NCBI GenBank assembly: GCA_002069785.1
Contig: MWCA01000061.1
Location: 1 to 33,355, forward strand
Length of the DNA stretch: 33,355 nt
Direction of reading: 5' to 3'
Origin: Lentisphaerae bacterium ADurb.Bin242
Lineage (GTDB): Bacteria > Verrucomicrobiota > Lentisphaeria > Victivallales > UBA1829
Each line of letters begins with the position of its first letter. Position 1 is the stretch's first letter. The notes under the pieces were generated by a model. The model saw only the letters and a list, made by a program, of their open reading frames with translations, was not told the origin of the DNA and ran no database searches. This document shows, piece by piece, positions 23,651 to 32,112 of this stretch. The position numbers were made by a program, and so were the translations under genes.

Positions 23651-23785
23651 GGTATTTATGGTAAATCTGTAAAACGATTCGCATAAAGAATCCCGTTACC
23701 GGAATCAATTGAGAAAACGTGAAAAAGCCATTTGAACCCTTTCCGCAAAAACGGGATCGGCATTGTTTATACATCATTCGATTTT

Positions 23786-23801
23786 GATTTTGTTAACACT
23801 A
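23786..23801 (+). repeat. Left terminal inverted repeat of the IS5-like element
   Basis: It pairs with 24455-24470 at 14 of 16 positions and is followed by a run of eight C. Confidence 0.7.
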
Positions 23802-23847
23802 CCCCCCCCTTGAAATGTTCTTATTTTATGCTATTTTAACATCTATT

Positions 23848-24462
23848 ATGGAATTAACTCAATTACAATACGAAAAAATAGCGAAGTATTTGCCGCGCCA
23901 GCGCGGGAACGTGAGCATGAGCAACCACCAACTGGTGAATGCAATACTGTATATGGCGGAAAACGGATGCAAATGGAGGGGATTGCCAAAGTCCTATGGG
24001 AATTGGCATACAGTATATGTACGAATGAACCGCTGGAGCAAAAATGGTGTTTTGCAGCGCCTTTTCGAGGGGCTTCAACAGGAAAATTTAATCTGTATTC
24101 GCATGGAAGCGGTATGCATGGACAGTACAACCGCCAAAGTCCGTTCCAATGGAAGCGGAGCTTTCAAAAAAGCGGGAAGCAAAGTGTCGGCCGTTCACGA
24201 GGAGGATTCACGACAAAAATTCATATGGTTGCCGCATCTGACCGTTCGGCTCTCTCGTTTTTGCTCTCGCCGGAAAACGCTGCCGATGGACCGGAAGGGC
24301 GAAAATTGCTGAACTTCACACCGGCAAACAAAGCACATCGTTAAATGATTTTTTTGAGAATAAAGCGGTTCAGAAAGGGGGGATACACGCTGCGGCAAGC
24401 TGGATATAATATTCGCGGGATTCATATCGTTTACAATGATAGTCGACACAATAATAGTGTGA
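23848..24462 (+). pseudogene. IS5-family transposase, frameshifted and internally deleted
   Basis: ATG 23848 opens MELTQLQYEKIAKYLP, then NAILYMAENGCKWRGLP, GNWHTVYVRMNRW and the catalytic-region motif MDSTTAKV, all typical of IS5-type transposases. At about 24180 a single base is missing, and the sense moves to the next frame as QSVGRSRGGFTTKIHM and APEGRKLL-like sequence (DGPEGRKLL). After about 24310 a large middle part is absent. The C-terminal remnant returns as FF-RIKRFRK and then KLDIIFAGFISFTMIVD with TGA at 24460-24462, where the usual RYDKLD has become RCGKLD. At least one frameshift plus a deletion means no active transposase. Confidence 0.75.
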
Positions 24463-24470
24463 ACACAATC
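24455..24470 (-). repeat. Right terminal inverted repeat of the IS5-like element
   Basis: It overlaps the end of the transposase remnant and is the inverse of 23786-23801 with two mismatches. Confidence 0.7.
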
Positions 24471-24519
24471 TAATTATTGCCAAATAATTCAAAGTTATAG
24501 GCAGAAAAGAGAGAGCAAA

Positions 24520-27453
24520 ATGGAAGAAAATGAATCGTTGGAAAAATTGTTTCGAAGCCAAGTGGGGAAACTGAAGGAAACGTACGCGTTGCTGCAGAAA
24601 GTGATGCCGCCGTATTTCTTCAAAAGCGTGTCGGAGGAGGAATTGACGAGTCTTCTTCCGATGGCGACCGATCTGGAAAGCAAATCGGGCATTCAGATGA
24701 TCGAGCGTCCGGACCAGATTCTGATGGTCTACCGGAAAAGCGAAATGTGCAATCCGGTTTTCACCAGCCGTTTTTTTGCCGGGAAACGCATTCTGCGGGC
24801 CGTTGTGCACGAGTCCGGACCGATCAACGAAAAAGGCGATGTGATCGTGATCGAACACGTCGTTAAGGACATGCCTTCCGCTCCGGCCATGAAGCCGAAG
24901 TTCAGTTATGAGGAAATCGTCGCGGAATACCGGAAGCTCGCGGGCGCTCCGCCCTCCGACCTGGAGGATACCGTGAGCCGCATCCGCTGGCGGGATGTGG
25001 AGGACCTGGATCTGGAACGGATCGCCAGCCGCCTGCGTTTCATCTGCGAGGTTCAGAAACGCGATTATTCCGTCACCGACTTCGAGAAGCTCCCCGGCAA
25101 TGAATGGCGCCTGACCATGGCGGTGGCGGTGGTGGCGCGGGAAGAGGGCTATTACGCACAGACGCTCGAACAGCTCAAGGCCAACGGATTCAAGGTGACG
25201 CGCTCTTATCTCCGTGACTTCACGAAGAGCGGCGCGCCCGATGACTTCCGCCGCAAGGCGGTCCGCCTCAACACCTACTACATCGTCCCCGTGAAGGAAG
25301 GGGCGGACACTCCCGAAAAGATGGAAAACCTCAAACGCGAGCTCAATGAGCTTTCCTGGAGTCCGCAATTCGATCTTTTCGAGCGTGAACTGCTGGTGCG
25401 GAATGAATTCTGCTGCGCATCCGTGAATCTTCTGCGCGCGGCCTCGGAGTTCGTGCATTCCCAGCTTTCGTTCGTCGACCGCAACGCCTATTCCCTGCCG
25501 GAAATCCAGCGTTTCATGGCCACCTATCCGGTGATTCTGCGCCAGCTGACCGACGCCTTCGAATCGAAGTTCCATCCAAAGGGTTCCACGCTCGATTTCG
25601 ACAAGACGCTCGCGGCGGTCGAGACAGAGATTGCAAACATCAACAGCGGCATGGCCGAAAAAGACGGCAAGGTGAAAACCGTGCTGTCCGCCGTGACGGA
25701 TTTCCTCCGGAATATTTACAAGAGCAACTACTTTTCGGAAAAGAAAACCTCCCTTGCGTTCTGCCTGAATCCGGGCTTCATGAAACATTACGAGGCCATC
25801 TCCGATTCCTACCGGAAAGCCTTCCCGCCGGAACGTCCGTTCGGCGTGTTTTTCTTCTGGCGGCGCAACGGAAGCGGCTTCCAGATCCGTTTCTCGGAAA
25901 TCGCCCGGGGCGGCTGGCGCACGGTCGCGCCGCAGCCCGTCCGGAACCTGCTGGAAAGCGGCGATAATTTCGAGCTGGCGCGCTGCGAGCTTTTCCGCGA
26001 ATGTTTCGTGCTCGCCAACACCCAGCACAAGAAAAACAAGGATATTTACGAGGGCGGTTCCAAGCTGGTCACGCTGCTGAAACGGAACGGGGAAAACGAC
26101 TTCAAAACGGAACTCTGGGCGGCGCAGCGGGCCATCTTCGAAGCCTTCCTTTCGCTGATCAATTACGACGCCGACGGCACGCTCAAAGACAAAGGAATCA
26201 TCGATTTTACGGGCCGCATGGACATCATCGAAATCGGCCCCGATGAAAACATGTTCGACGAGATGATCTCCTGGATGGGAGACCGGGCCGAGGAGGACGG
26301 GTATACCCTGGGAGCCGGAATCATTTCCGGCAAGGTCGAAACGGGCATCAACCACAAGCATTACGGGGTTACTTCGTTCGGAGTGCACCAGTATCTTCTG
26401 CGGACGCTCCAGTACCTGAAAATCGATCCGTCAAAAGACCCGTTCAGCATCAAGCTCTCGGGCGGTCCCTTCGGCGATGTGGCGGGGAATGAAATCAAGC
26501 TCCTGAACGCGATGGACAGCCACGGGAAATACCTCCTGCCCAAGCTCAGAATCGTGGCGATGACGGACGGTCCCGCCGCCCTCTACGATCCGGATGGAAT
26601 CGACCGTCAGGAACTGTCGCGGCTGGTCCATACGGCCAACCTCGACGGATTCGATCCCGCCAGGCTCAAGGGCGGAGGCGCCTATATGATCTTCAACCAG
26701 CCGGACCCGAACGGCAGCTACCGGATGGTGTCCGTATGCGGGGGGAAACACACGGAATCGAAAATCCCGCGCGACGACTTCATGCGGATGTTCCAGAACA
26801 ACATCTGCCACGAGGCCGATGTCTTCATTCCCTGCGGCGGACGCCCCCAGACGATCAACCTCTCCAATTACAAGAACTATGCACCCGGTGAAAAACCGAG
26901 TTCAAAAGCGATTGTCGAAGGCGCCAATTCCTTCATTACTCCGGAGGCCCGCACCGCCTTGCAAAAACTGGGGCTCGTGATCGTCAAGGACGCTTCCGCC
27001 AACAAGTGCGGCGTCATCACTTCTTCGTATGAAATCCTCAGCGGACTGCTGCTCGACAAATCTGAATTCGCCGCGATTCATGAGGAACTGGTCCAGGAGA
27101 TCATGGACCGTCTGGCGGTCTGCGCCCGGCGCGAGGCGGACTGGCTGTTCCGGGAGTTCGAAGCCACCGGCACTCCGATGACCGAACTCAGCGACATGCT
27201 CGCCAACCGGATCAACGAGTACAAGAAGAATATTTTCGAACTCCTGAACGCCCATCCGGAACTGGTGAGCGACAAAGTGATCTTCGCGCATCTGCCGCCT
27301 CTTTTCAAAGCAAAATATGCGGACCGGCTTTCCCGGATTCCGGACAGCTACCGCAAGGCAATCGTCGCCGTGGAATCGGCTTTGCGGATCGTCTTCCGGC
27401 GCTCCCTCCCCCTGGAGGAGGAAGTGCGGAAAGTGGAGGAAGAAGTGGAGTAA
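24520..27453 (+). CDS. Large NAD-type glutamate dehydrogenase (about 110 kDa class)
   Basis: A 977-residue protein of the large NAD-dependent glutamate dehydrogenase class, which oxidatively deaminates glutamate to 2-oxoglutarate and ammonium in the cytoplasm. The N-terminal 450 residues are the poorly conserved regulatory part. The catalytic half has RGGWRTVAPQP near 462, EGGSKLV near 510, EIGPDENMFDEMI near 572, GVTSFGVHQYLLR near 618, the nucleotide-binding SGGPFGDVAGNE near 648, VEGANSFITPEAR near 805 and KDASANKCGVITSSYE near 824. ATG 24520 has AGAGAGAG upstream. It is a single gene directly behind the IS remnant, whose right end is 50 bp from the start codon, so part of its control region may be IS-derived. 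Family assignment is firm; NAD rather than NADP preference is from class. Confidence 0.85.
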   Translation: MEENESLEKLFRSQVGKLKETYALLQKVMPPYFFKSVSEEELTSLLPMATDLESKSGIQMIERPDQILMVYRKSEMCNPVFTSRFFAGKRILRAVVHESGPINEKGDVIVIEHVVKDMPSAPAMKPKFSYEEIVAEYRKLAGAPPSDLEDTVSRIRWRDVEDLDLERIASRLRFICEVQKRDYSVTDFEKLPGNEWRLTMAVAVVAREEGYYAQTLEQLKANGFKVTRSYLRDFTKSGAPDDFRRKAVRLNTYYIVPVKEGADTPEKMENLKRELNELSWSPQFDLFERELLVRNEFCCASVNLLRAASEFVHSQLSFVDRNAYSLPEIQRFMATYPVILRQLTDAFESKFHPKGSTLDFDKTLAAVETEIANINSGMAEKDGKVKTVLSAVTDFLRNIYKSNYFSEKKTSLAFCLNPGFMKHYEAISDSYRKAFPPERPFGVFFFWRRNGSGFQIRFSEIARGGWRTVAPQPVRNLLESGDNFELARCELFRECFVLANTQHKKNKDIYEGGSKLVTLLKRNGENDFKTELWAAQRAIFEAFLSLINYDADGTLKDKGIIDFTGRMDIIEIGPDENMFDEMISWMGDRAEEDGYTLGAGIISGKVETGINHKHYGVTSFGVHQYLLRTLQYLKIDPSKDPFSIKLSGGPFGDVAGNEIKLLNAMDSHGKYLLPKLRIVAMTDGPAALYDPDGIDRQELSRLVHTANLDGFDPARLKGGGAYMIFNQPDPNGSYRMVSVCGGKHTESKIPRDDFMRMFQNNICHEADVFIPCGGRPQTINLSNYKNYAPGEKPSSKAIVEGANSFITPEARTALQKLGLVIVKDASANKCGVITSSYEILSGLLLDKSEFAAIHEELVQEIMDRLAVCARREADWLFREFEATGTPMTELSDMLANRINEYKKNIFELLNAHPELVSDKVIFAHLPPLFKAKYADRLSRIPDSYRKAIVAVESALRIVFRRSLPLEEEVRKVEEEVE

Positions 27454-27548
27454 GAGCTCGAGGAGCATTCCTGGCGGATGTGCAATGCCTTTCTTTCCAG
27501 ATCGAATTCTTATGTTTTCGGAGCCGGGACCCAAAATTCGAGGAAGAG

Positions 27549-27589
27549 AAAAAAATCCTCTTCGGATAGGAATCTTTCAATGGAAGAGG
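27549..27589 (-). terminator. Rho-independent terminator of recQ
   Basis: On the minus strand CCTCTTC pairs exactly with GAAGAGG (7 bp) around a 19-nt loop, followed by A and seven T. It begins two bases after the recQ stop codon. Confidence 0.55.
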
Positions 27590-27590
27590 G

Positions 27591-29900
27591 TCAGGGATTC
27601 CGCTGTTTCCATTTCCGGATTTCGTGCAGGAGAACCGGAACCACGGAATGAAGTTTCACCGCTCCGATTCCGGGAATCGATTCTGCTTCGTCGAGACTCT
27701 CCGGACACCGTTCCGCCAGCTCGCGCAGCGGTTTGTCGGGCAGAATGACATAGGCGGGGACTCCTCTCTGGGCGGCCATGGAAAGACGCACCGACCGCAG
27801 ATGCTGAAAGAGCGCATCGTCGCCGGAAAAGGAAGTTTTTTCCCGCTTCCCGGCCGAAGCTTCCAGCTTTTGCATTTCAGGAAGCGCGAGATTCATGGTT
27901 CCTTTTGTCCGGAGGAATGCATTCCCCTTCTCCGACAGCCCGAGACAGGGGTATTCCGGATTGCCGACACGTTCCATGAATCCGGCTTCCTCCAACGCCT
28001 TGAGATATTGGAGAATCCGGTTTTGCTTCAGGGATTTCAGGATTCCGAAACAGGCGTTGTTGTCGTATCCGAGACGGCTCATGTCGGCAGACCTCGCACC
28101 GGCCAGCATCTGACTGAGGCGGCCGCGTCCCAACCGTCCTTGGAATGAACGGACGGCCAGCAGAATGATCCGCACCGTTTCGAGTTCACGCCCGGTCAGT
28201 TCCCGGAGGTTGGCCGACTCGGAGGAACAATGGTCGCAGGCGCCGCAATTCCAGTCTTCGACATCCTCTCCGAAATAGGAGATCAGATACGCCTGACGGC
28301 ATTTCCGGGTCGAGGTATACTGGATCATCTCTTCGAGGCGCGCCTGTTCCAGCCCGGATTTGACCTCGTATTCGGTGAAGTCGATGTCCGGGGATTTGCA
28401 TTCCGGGCGCAGAAGCTCGGTCGCCCGTCCGCGGAACGGCTGCGTGTATTCCAGCACGGAATGGTTCAGCGCGGCGAGGACGCGTTTGACCTGGTCCACG
28501 GAAAGGGCGGCGATGCCGGAAAGCTCCGGATAGGAATAGCGGTTTTCAACCAGAGCCTGTTTTCCCGTGTGCTTCAAGAAACGGTGGATGAACCGGGACC
28601 GCTGGGTCGACTCGGCGGCATGTTCGGCCGCGAGAGCCTCCGGAGAACCGAGGAAACGCAAGTTCACAACACTGCTTTGCGCATACGAACGGACGACATA
28701 GCCGTTCTGTTCGAGGATGGACAGCGCGGCGCCGACCTGGCCGTCCGATTTGCATTCCGGCAGACATGCCTGGATTTCCGCGAGCGTCATTTCGATCATC
28801 GTCGAATGGGTCCGGGCGGCCTGCGAGAGGAGAAGACGGTAAACCGCCTTCACGAGCTCCTCGCCGGGATTGTTCATGTCGATCAGGAATTCATGAACAA
28901 AGCGGTCCGCATAGCTGTAGAACAGAATGCAGTCGGCGGGTTCGCCGTCGCGCCCGGCGCGTCCGGCTTCCTGATAATAAGCCTCGATCGAACCCGGAAT
29001 ATTGTAGTGGATCACGCGCCGGACGTCGGGACGGTCGATCCCCATGCCGAAGGCGTTGGTCGCGGCCAGAACCGGGGCGGATTCGTTCATGAAACGTTCC
29101 TGGGCCTGATTTCGAGCCTCGTCGCTCATTCCCGCGTGATAGGCGATACAGGAGAATTCCTCCTGGAGCATCTCGACATTCTTGCGCGTCGAAGCGTAAA
29201 TGATCGTCGGAACGCGATGTTTCAAAAGGACGGCAAGCTGCCGGTTTTTCTGTTCCGTACCGGAAAGTTCCAGCACGGAAAACGCCAGATTCGGACGCTT
29301 GAAACCCGCCACGCAAAGGCGCATTTCCGGACGTTTCAGCTGGCGGAGAATATCGTCCCGGACTTTCGGTGTGGCCGTCGCGGTGAAAGCACAGACCTGG
29401 GGAATGGAAAACTGCTCCAGAACTTCTCCCAGCCGGAGATAGGACGGACGGAAATCATGTCCCCACTGGCTGATGCAATGCGCTTCGTCGACAATCAGCG
29501 TCTCCGGCGCGTTGGATTGCAGAAACGCCCGGAAGGAAGGCGTCTGAAACCGTTCGGGCGCCACATACAGCAGTTTGACCTCGCCGGAAGCGGCCGCCCG
29601 CAGAATGGCGAACTGCTCCGCGGAAGAAATGGAAGTGTTGATGAAGGCGGCCGGAATCTGTTTGTCACGTAGGGCGTCGACCTGGTCTTTCATCAGGGAT
29701 ATGAGCGGCGAAACAATGATGCTGAAGGAATTCCGCATCAGCAGCGGAAGCTGGTAGCAGAGGGACTTTCCGGCCCCGGTCGGCATGACGACACAGAGGT
29801 CCTCCCCATCCAGAACGGAAGAAACGATTTCCTCCTGATGATCGAGAAAAGAGTCGAATCCGAAGGTTTGCTTGAGTGATTTGTAAAGCTCTGTTTCCAT
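27591..29900 (-). CDS. recQ: ATP-dependent DNA helicase RecQ
   Basis: A 769-residue superfamily 2 helicase that unwinds DNA 3'-5' in recombination and repair. Walker A is MPTGAGKS at 39-46, Walker B DEAH at 138-141 within VDEAHCISQWGHDFR, the TATAT motif follows, and the C-terminal helicase lobe carries ATNAFGMGIDRPDVR and YYQEAGRAGRDG. The RecQ zinc site is seen as C-RQAY...W-NCGACDHC near 525-550, then a winged helix. The C-terminus (from about 690) fits an HRDC domain (PAYVILPDKPLRELAERCPES and IPGIGAVKL). It is longer than the 609-residue E. coli RecQ, mostly in the linker before HRDC. ATG 29900 lies only about 8 bp after the -10 box, so the leader is very short. Confidence 0.93.
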   Translation of the reverse strand: METELYKSLKQTFGFDSFLDHQEEIVSSVLDGEDLCVVMPTGAGKSLCYQLPLLMRNSFSIIVSPLISLMKDQVDALRDKQIPAAFINTSISSAEQFAILRAAASGEVKLLYVAPERFQTPSFRAFLQSNAPETLIVDEAHCISQWGHDFRPSYLRLGEVLEQFSIPQVCAFTATATPKVRDDILRQLKRPEMRLCVAGFKRPNLAFSVLELSGTEQKNRQLAVLLKHRVPTIIYASTRKNVEMLQEEFSCIAYHAGMSDEARNQAQERFMNESAPVLAATNAFGMGIDRPDVRRVIHYNIPGSIEAYYQEAGRAGRDGEPADCILFYSYADRFVHEFLIDMNNPGEELVKAVYRLLLSQAARTHSTMIEMTLAEIQACLPECKSDGQVGAALSILEQNGYVVRSYAQSSVVNLRFLGSPEALAAEHAAESTQRSRFIHRFLKHTGKQALVENRYSYPELSGIAALSVDQVKRVLAALNHSVLEYTQPFRGRATELLRPECKSPDIDFTEYEVKSGLEQARLEEMIQYTSTRKCRQAYLISYFGEDVEDWNCGACDHCSSESANLRELTGRELETVRIILLAVRSFQGRLGRGRLSQMLAGARSADMSRLGYDNNACFGILKSLKQNRILQYLKALEEAGFMERVGNPEYPCLGLSEKGNAFLRTKGTMNLALPEMQKLEASAGKREKTSFSGDDALFQHLRSVRLSMAAQRGVPAYVILPDKPLRELAERCPESLDEAESIPGIGAVKLHSVVPVLLHEIRKWKQRNP

Positions 29901-29907
29901 GCAGGAT

Positions 29908-29936
29908 AATATAACATTGCCCGGCGGTTTTTACAA
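29908..29936 (-). promoter_or_regulatory. Promoter of recQ
   Basis: On the minus strand TTGTAA (29936-29931) and TATATT (29913-29908) are 17 bp apart. The predicted transcript start falls at or within a base or two of the ATG at 29900, suggesting a nearly leaderless mRNA. Confidence 0.5.
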
Positions 29937-30084
29937 AGAACCCCCTTCAGAAACCGCAGAAATACCGGCAATGGAGAAAAAGGTGGGCTTCCCGCCGATC
30001 GGGAAAAGCAAAAAGAATTCTTCGGCACCCCAGATACAAGCCGAAAAAAAAAATAAAGTTTTCAAAAAAATGCGAAAGATCCCC

Positions 30085-30112
30085 TTGACATTTTCTGAAA
30101 CTGACTTATAAT
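30085..30112 (+). promoter_or_regulatory. Strong promoter of the GntR/LacI-type regulator operon
   Basis: TTGACA at 30085-30090 and TATAAT at 30107-30112 are both perfect consensus hexamers, 16 bp apart. The tandem operator lies immediately downstream, so a bound repressor would cover the transcript start. Confidence 0.8.
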
Positions 30113-30116
30113 ATAC

Positions 30117-30138
30117 GTATCGATACAAATCGATACAA
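30117..30138 (+). promoter_or_regulatory. Operator: two head-to-tail ATCGATACAA repeats with palindrome GTATCGATAC
   Basis: ATCGATACAA occurs at 30119-30128 and again at 30129-30138 with no gap. The first unit is part of the perfect 10-bp palindrome GTATCGATAC at 30117-30126. The position just after the -10 box and before the regulator gene indicates autorepression. Confidence 0.65.
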
Positions 30139-30157
30139 GAAAAAGGTGCTTTTCAAA

Positions 30158-31267
30158 ATGATCGAGATCGATTCCAGCAAAACACGGCATGAAGTCATTG
30201 CCGGAGAACTTGAAAAACAATTGTTCCAACTGGCTTCGGGCAGCAAACTCCCGACGGTCCGCCATCTGATGAATCACTATCAAGTCAGCCAGGCAACCAT
30301 CGACCGCAGTTTGCATTGTCTGGAAGAAAAGGGCCTGATCGAACGGATAGCCGGACGCGGATATTTCCGGACACCTCCATTCTCGTCCAAAGAAGAAACG
30401 CTGAAAATTGATTTCTGCTTTTTTGTAAAGAAACATGTCGTCAATAATCCGCTCTACAGCCGGATTCGCGACGCCATGCTTATGAAAATGCATCAGCGCG
30501 ACTGTTTCATGAACATCCTCGTCTATGAGGATATGGGATGCGTTTCGGAATTCCGCAGCCGGATCCGGCGGAACGCGCCCGATGCGTTCATCATGATGGC
30601 CTGCTCCAAAGTCTCGTTCCACTACGTCCTGCGGGACATGGGGATTCCGGACATTCAGGTGTACCCGAACTTCATGGAAAAGGATGTTCTCACCTACCGG
30701 ATCGACAATGAGCGGGCCATCCGGCTGGCCATCGAACATCTTTATTCCCTCGGACACCGCCGCATCGCGCTTCTGCATGGCCAGGGAGCGGAAAACACAT
30801 ACATGCTGGACCAGGAAGAGCGGATCGAGACATTTTATTCGGTCATGGCGGAAAAAAAACTGCCGGCAACGGGACCGTATGTCAAGTTCGGCGGCTTTTC
30901 AACGGAAGGAGGCTTTTCCGCCGCAAATGAACTGCTGTCACTCCCGGAGCGGAAGCGTCCGACCGCCATTATCGCAAACGACTACAGCGCGCCCGGCGTC
31001 TACCGTGCCGCGGAGGCACACAGCTTGAGCGTCCCGAAAGATTTGAGCGTGGTCGGATTCGACAAGCTGAACAGTACGGAGTTCTTGCAGCCCTCCCTGA
31101 CAACCATCGACATCTGCTGGGAACCGATGACGGATCTTCTGGTGGAAAAAGCCATTGAACTGGCCCGAAAGAGACAACCGGAATCCGGCCTGATACGCAC
31201 GAACGTCGCCCTTGTGAAGGGGAAATCGACAGCCGCGGCGCCCGGTTCGCCGAAAACCCGGAATTGA
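30158..31267 (+). CDS. GntR-type HTH / LacI-type ligand-binding transcriptional regulator
   Basis: A 369-residue regulator. Residues 1-70 are a GntR-type winged helix (GSKLPTVRHLMNHYQVSQATIDRSLHCLEEKGLI, ERIAGRGYF). The rest is a periplasmic-binding-protein-like sugar sensor as in LacI and AraR: AIRLAIEHLYSLGHRRIALLHG, PTAIIANDYSAPGVYRAAE, PKDLSVVGFDKLNSTEFLQPSLTTID. It therefore probably binds a sugar and leaves its operator when the sugar is present. GTG 30146 is in frame, but ATG 30158, with AAAAAGG about 11 bases ahead, is the better start. The pseudopilin and secreted CBM9 protein follow in the same direction after 81 bp with no obvious separate promoter, so the regulator probably controls itself and them from the promoter at 30085. 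Confidence 0.87.
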   Translation: MIEIDSSKTRHEVIAGELEKQLFQLASGSKLPTVRHLMNHYQVSQATIDRSLHCLEEKGLIERIAGRGYFRTPPFSSKEETLKIDFCFFVKKHVVNNPLYSRIRDAMLMKMHQRDCFMNILVYEDMGCVSEFRSRIRRNAPDAFIMMACSKVSFHYVLRDMGIPDIQVYPNFMEKDVLTYRIDNERAIRLAIEHLYSLGHRRIALLHGQGAENTYMLDQEERIETFYSVMAEKKLPATGPYVKFGGFSTEGGFSAANELLSLPERKRPTAIIANDYSAPGVYRAAEAHSLSVPKDLSVVGFDKLNSTEFLQPSLTTIDICWEPMTDLLVEKAIELARKRQPESGLIRTNVALVKGKSTAAAPGSPKTRN

Positions 31268-31348
31268 AAACGGGAAAAAGAATGGCCGGAAAGACGAAAC
31301 AGGACAAATCAACCAAGAAAAATATGAATTCATGGAGGAGGAAAAATC

Positions 31349-32056
31349 ATGAAACAGAAAAACGACGGCAACGGAAAAAACCGGAAAAGGACTCAATTCA
31401 CATTAATCGAACTCCTGGTCGTTGTTGCCGTCATTGCGATTCTGGCGGGACTTCTTCTGCCGTCTTTGAATTCAGCCCGGGAAAAAGCCAAACTGATTTC
31501 ATGCAAAAATCAGCAGAAACAACTGATTTCGGCACTGCACGGGTATTTGTACGACTACAAGTATTTTGCACCCGCGGATTCCCTGGCGGGGAAATATCCC
31601 TGGTGGACGTATCAGCTGGGCCCCTCCTTCGGCAACTACAAACGCAGCGACTCCGCTGTCCAGAAGATTTACAGCTGTCCCGCATATTCCGGAAATATCG
31701 TCATCCGGAACCTTTCCACAAGCATCCACATCAATGCCTATATCTGCAGTACGGAAAGCACGGGCTTCCGTCCCTTGAATGAAAAAAACGCCACACTTCT
31801 GATGGCGTTCATCGACGGATATCCCTTTGAAAGCGGAGGAAACGGGCGCAGCGCATACGTTTCCTACCGGACAAGCGTTCTGGACCGGACGGCCATATTC
31901 CGGCATGGCGGCACGGCCAACATCGCGTATATGGACGGACATGTGGGAGAGCTGGTCGGCGGCCCCGGCGCACTGGCCGGAAACGTGGACATCATCAACC
32001 GGCTTCTGCCGCCCGACCTGGGACAGCTGCCCTGGGCCAACGCGCCCCGGTGGTAA
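31349..32056 (+). CDS. Type IV prepilin-like protein with C-terminal DGHV motif
   Basis: A 235-residue protein with an unusually long basic leader of 16 residues (KQKNDGNGKNRKRTQ), cleavage expected before F17, FTLIELL with Glu at 21, a hydrophobic helix to about residue 41, and NSAREKAKLISCKNQQKQL, closely matching the pseudopilin at 11659-12375. The C-terminus has RHGGTANIAYMDGHVGEL, the H-GG-N-DGHV signature of DUF1559-like pseudopilins. It should be membrane-inserted by its N-terminal helix with the body outside. ATG 31349 has a strong GGAGGA ribosome site. It is followed after 56 bp by a secreted carbohydrate-binding protein, repeating the pilin-plus-glycan-protein arrangement of the 12375-8683 operon. 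Role in export, surface display or sensing is inferred. Confidence 0.87.
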   Translation: MKQKNDGNGKNRKRTQFTLIELLVVVAVIAILAGLLLPSLNSAREKAKLISCKNQQKQLISALHGYLYDYKYFAPADSLAGKYPWWTYQLGPSFGNYKRSDSAVQKIYSCPAYSGNIVIRNLSTSIHINAYICSTESTGFRPLNEKNATLLMAFIDGYPFESGGNGRSAYVSYRTSVLDRTAIFRHGGTANIAYMDGHVGELVGGPGALAGNVDIINRLLPPDLGQLPWANAPRW

Positions 32057-32112
32057 GGTTTCGACGGGATCGTTTATTCTGTTTTATTCATCTGGTTATG
32101 GAAAGGATTCCT

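Larger units (their letters stand above)
23786..24470 (+). mobile_element. Decayed IS5-family insertion sequence with both inverted repeats
   Basis: The left end GATTTTGTTAACACTA (23786-23801) and the reverse complement of the right end (24455-24470, GATTGTGTTCACACTA) agree at 14 of 16 bases. Between them lies a broken transposase. At 685 bp it is shorter than the roughly 800-900 bp expected for this kind of element. I could not identify a convincing target duplication. It sits between the catabolic operon and the glutamate dehydrogenase gene. Confidence 0.75.

Noticed and set aside
23651..23785. Possible terminator after the 18647-23650 operon (GATTC/GAATC stem near 23687)
   Set aside because: Only a 5-bp weak stem with no T run; not enough to call.
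24370..26388. 672-codon open frame on the minus strand
   Set aside because: It is antisense to the glutamate dehydrogenase and IS remnant; the plus-strand product has clear family motifs, and the minus-strand protein has none.
28230..29672. 480-codon open frame on the plus strand
   Set aside because: Antisense shadow of recQ, whose helicase motifs are intact.
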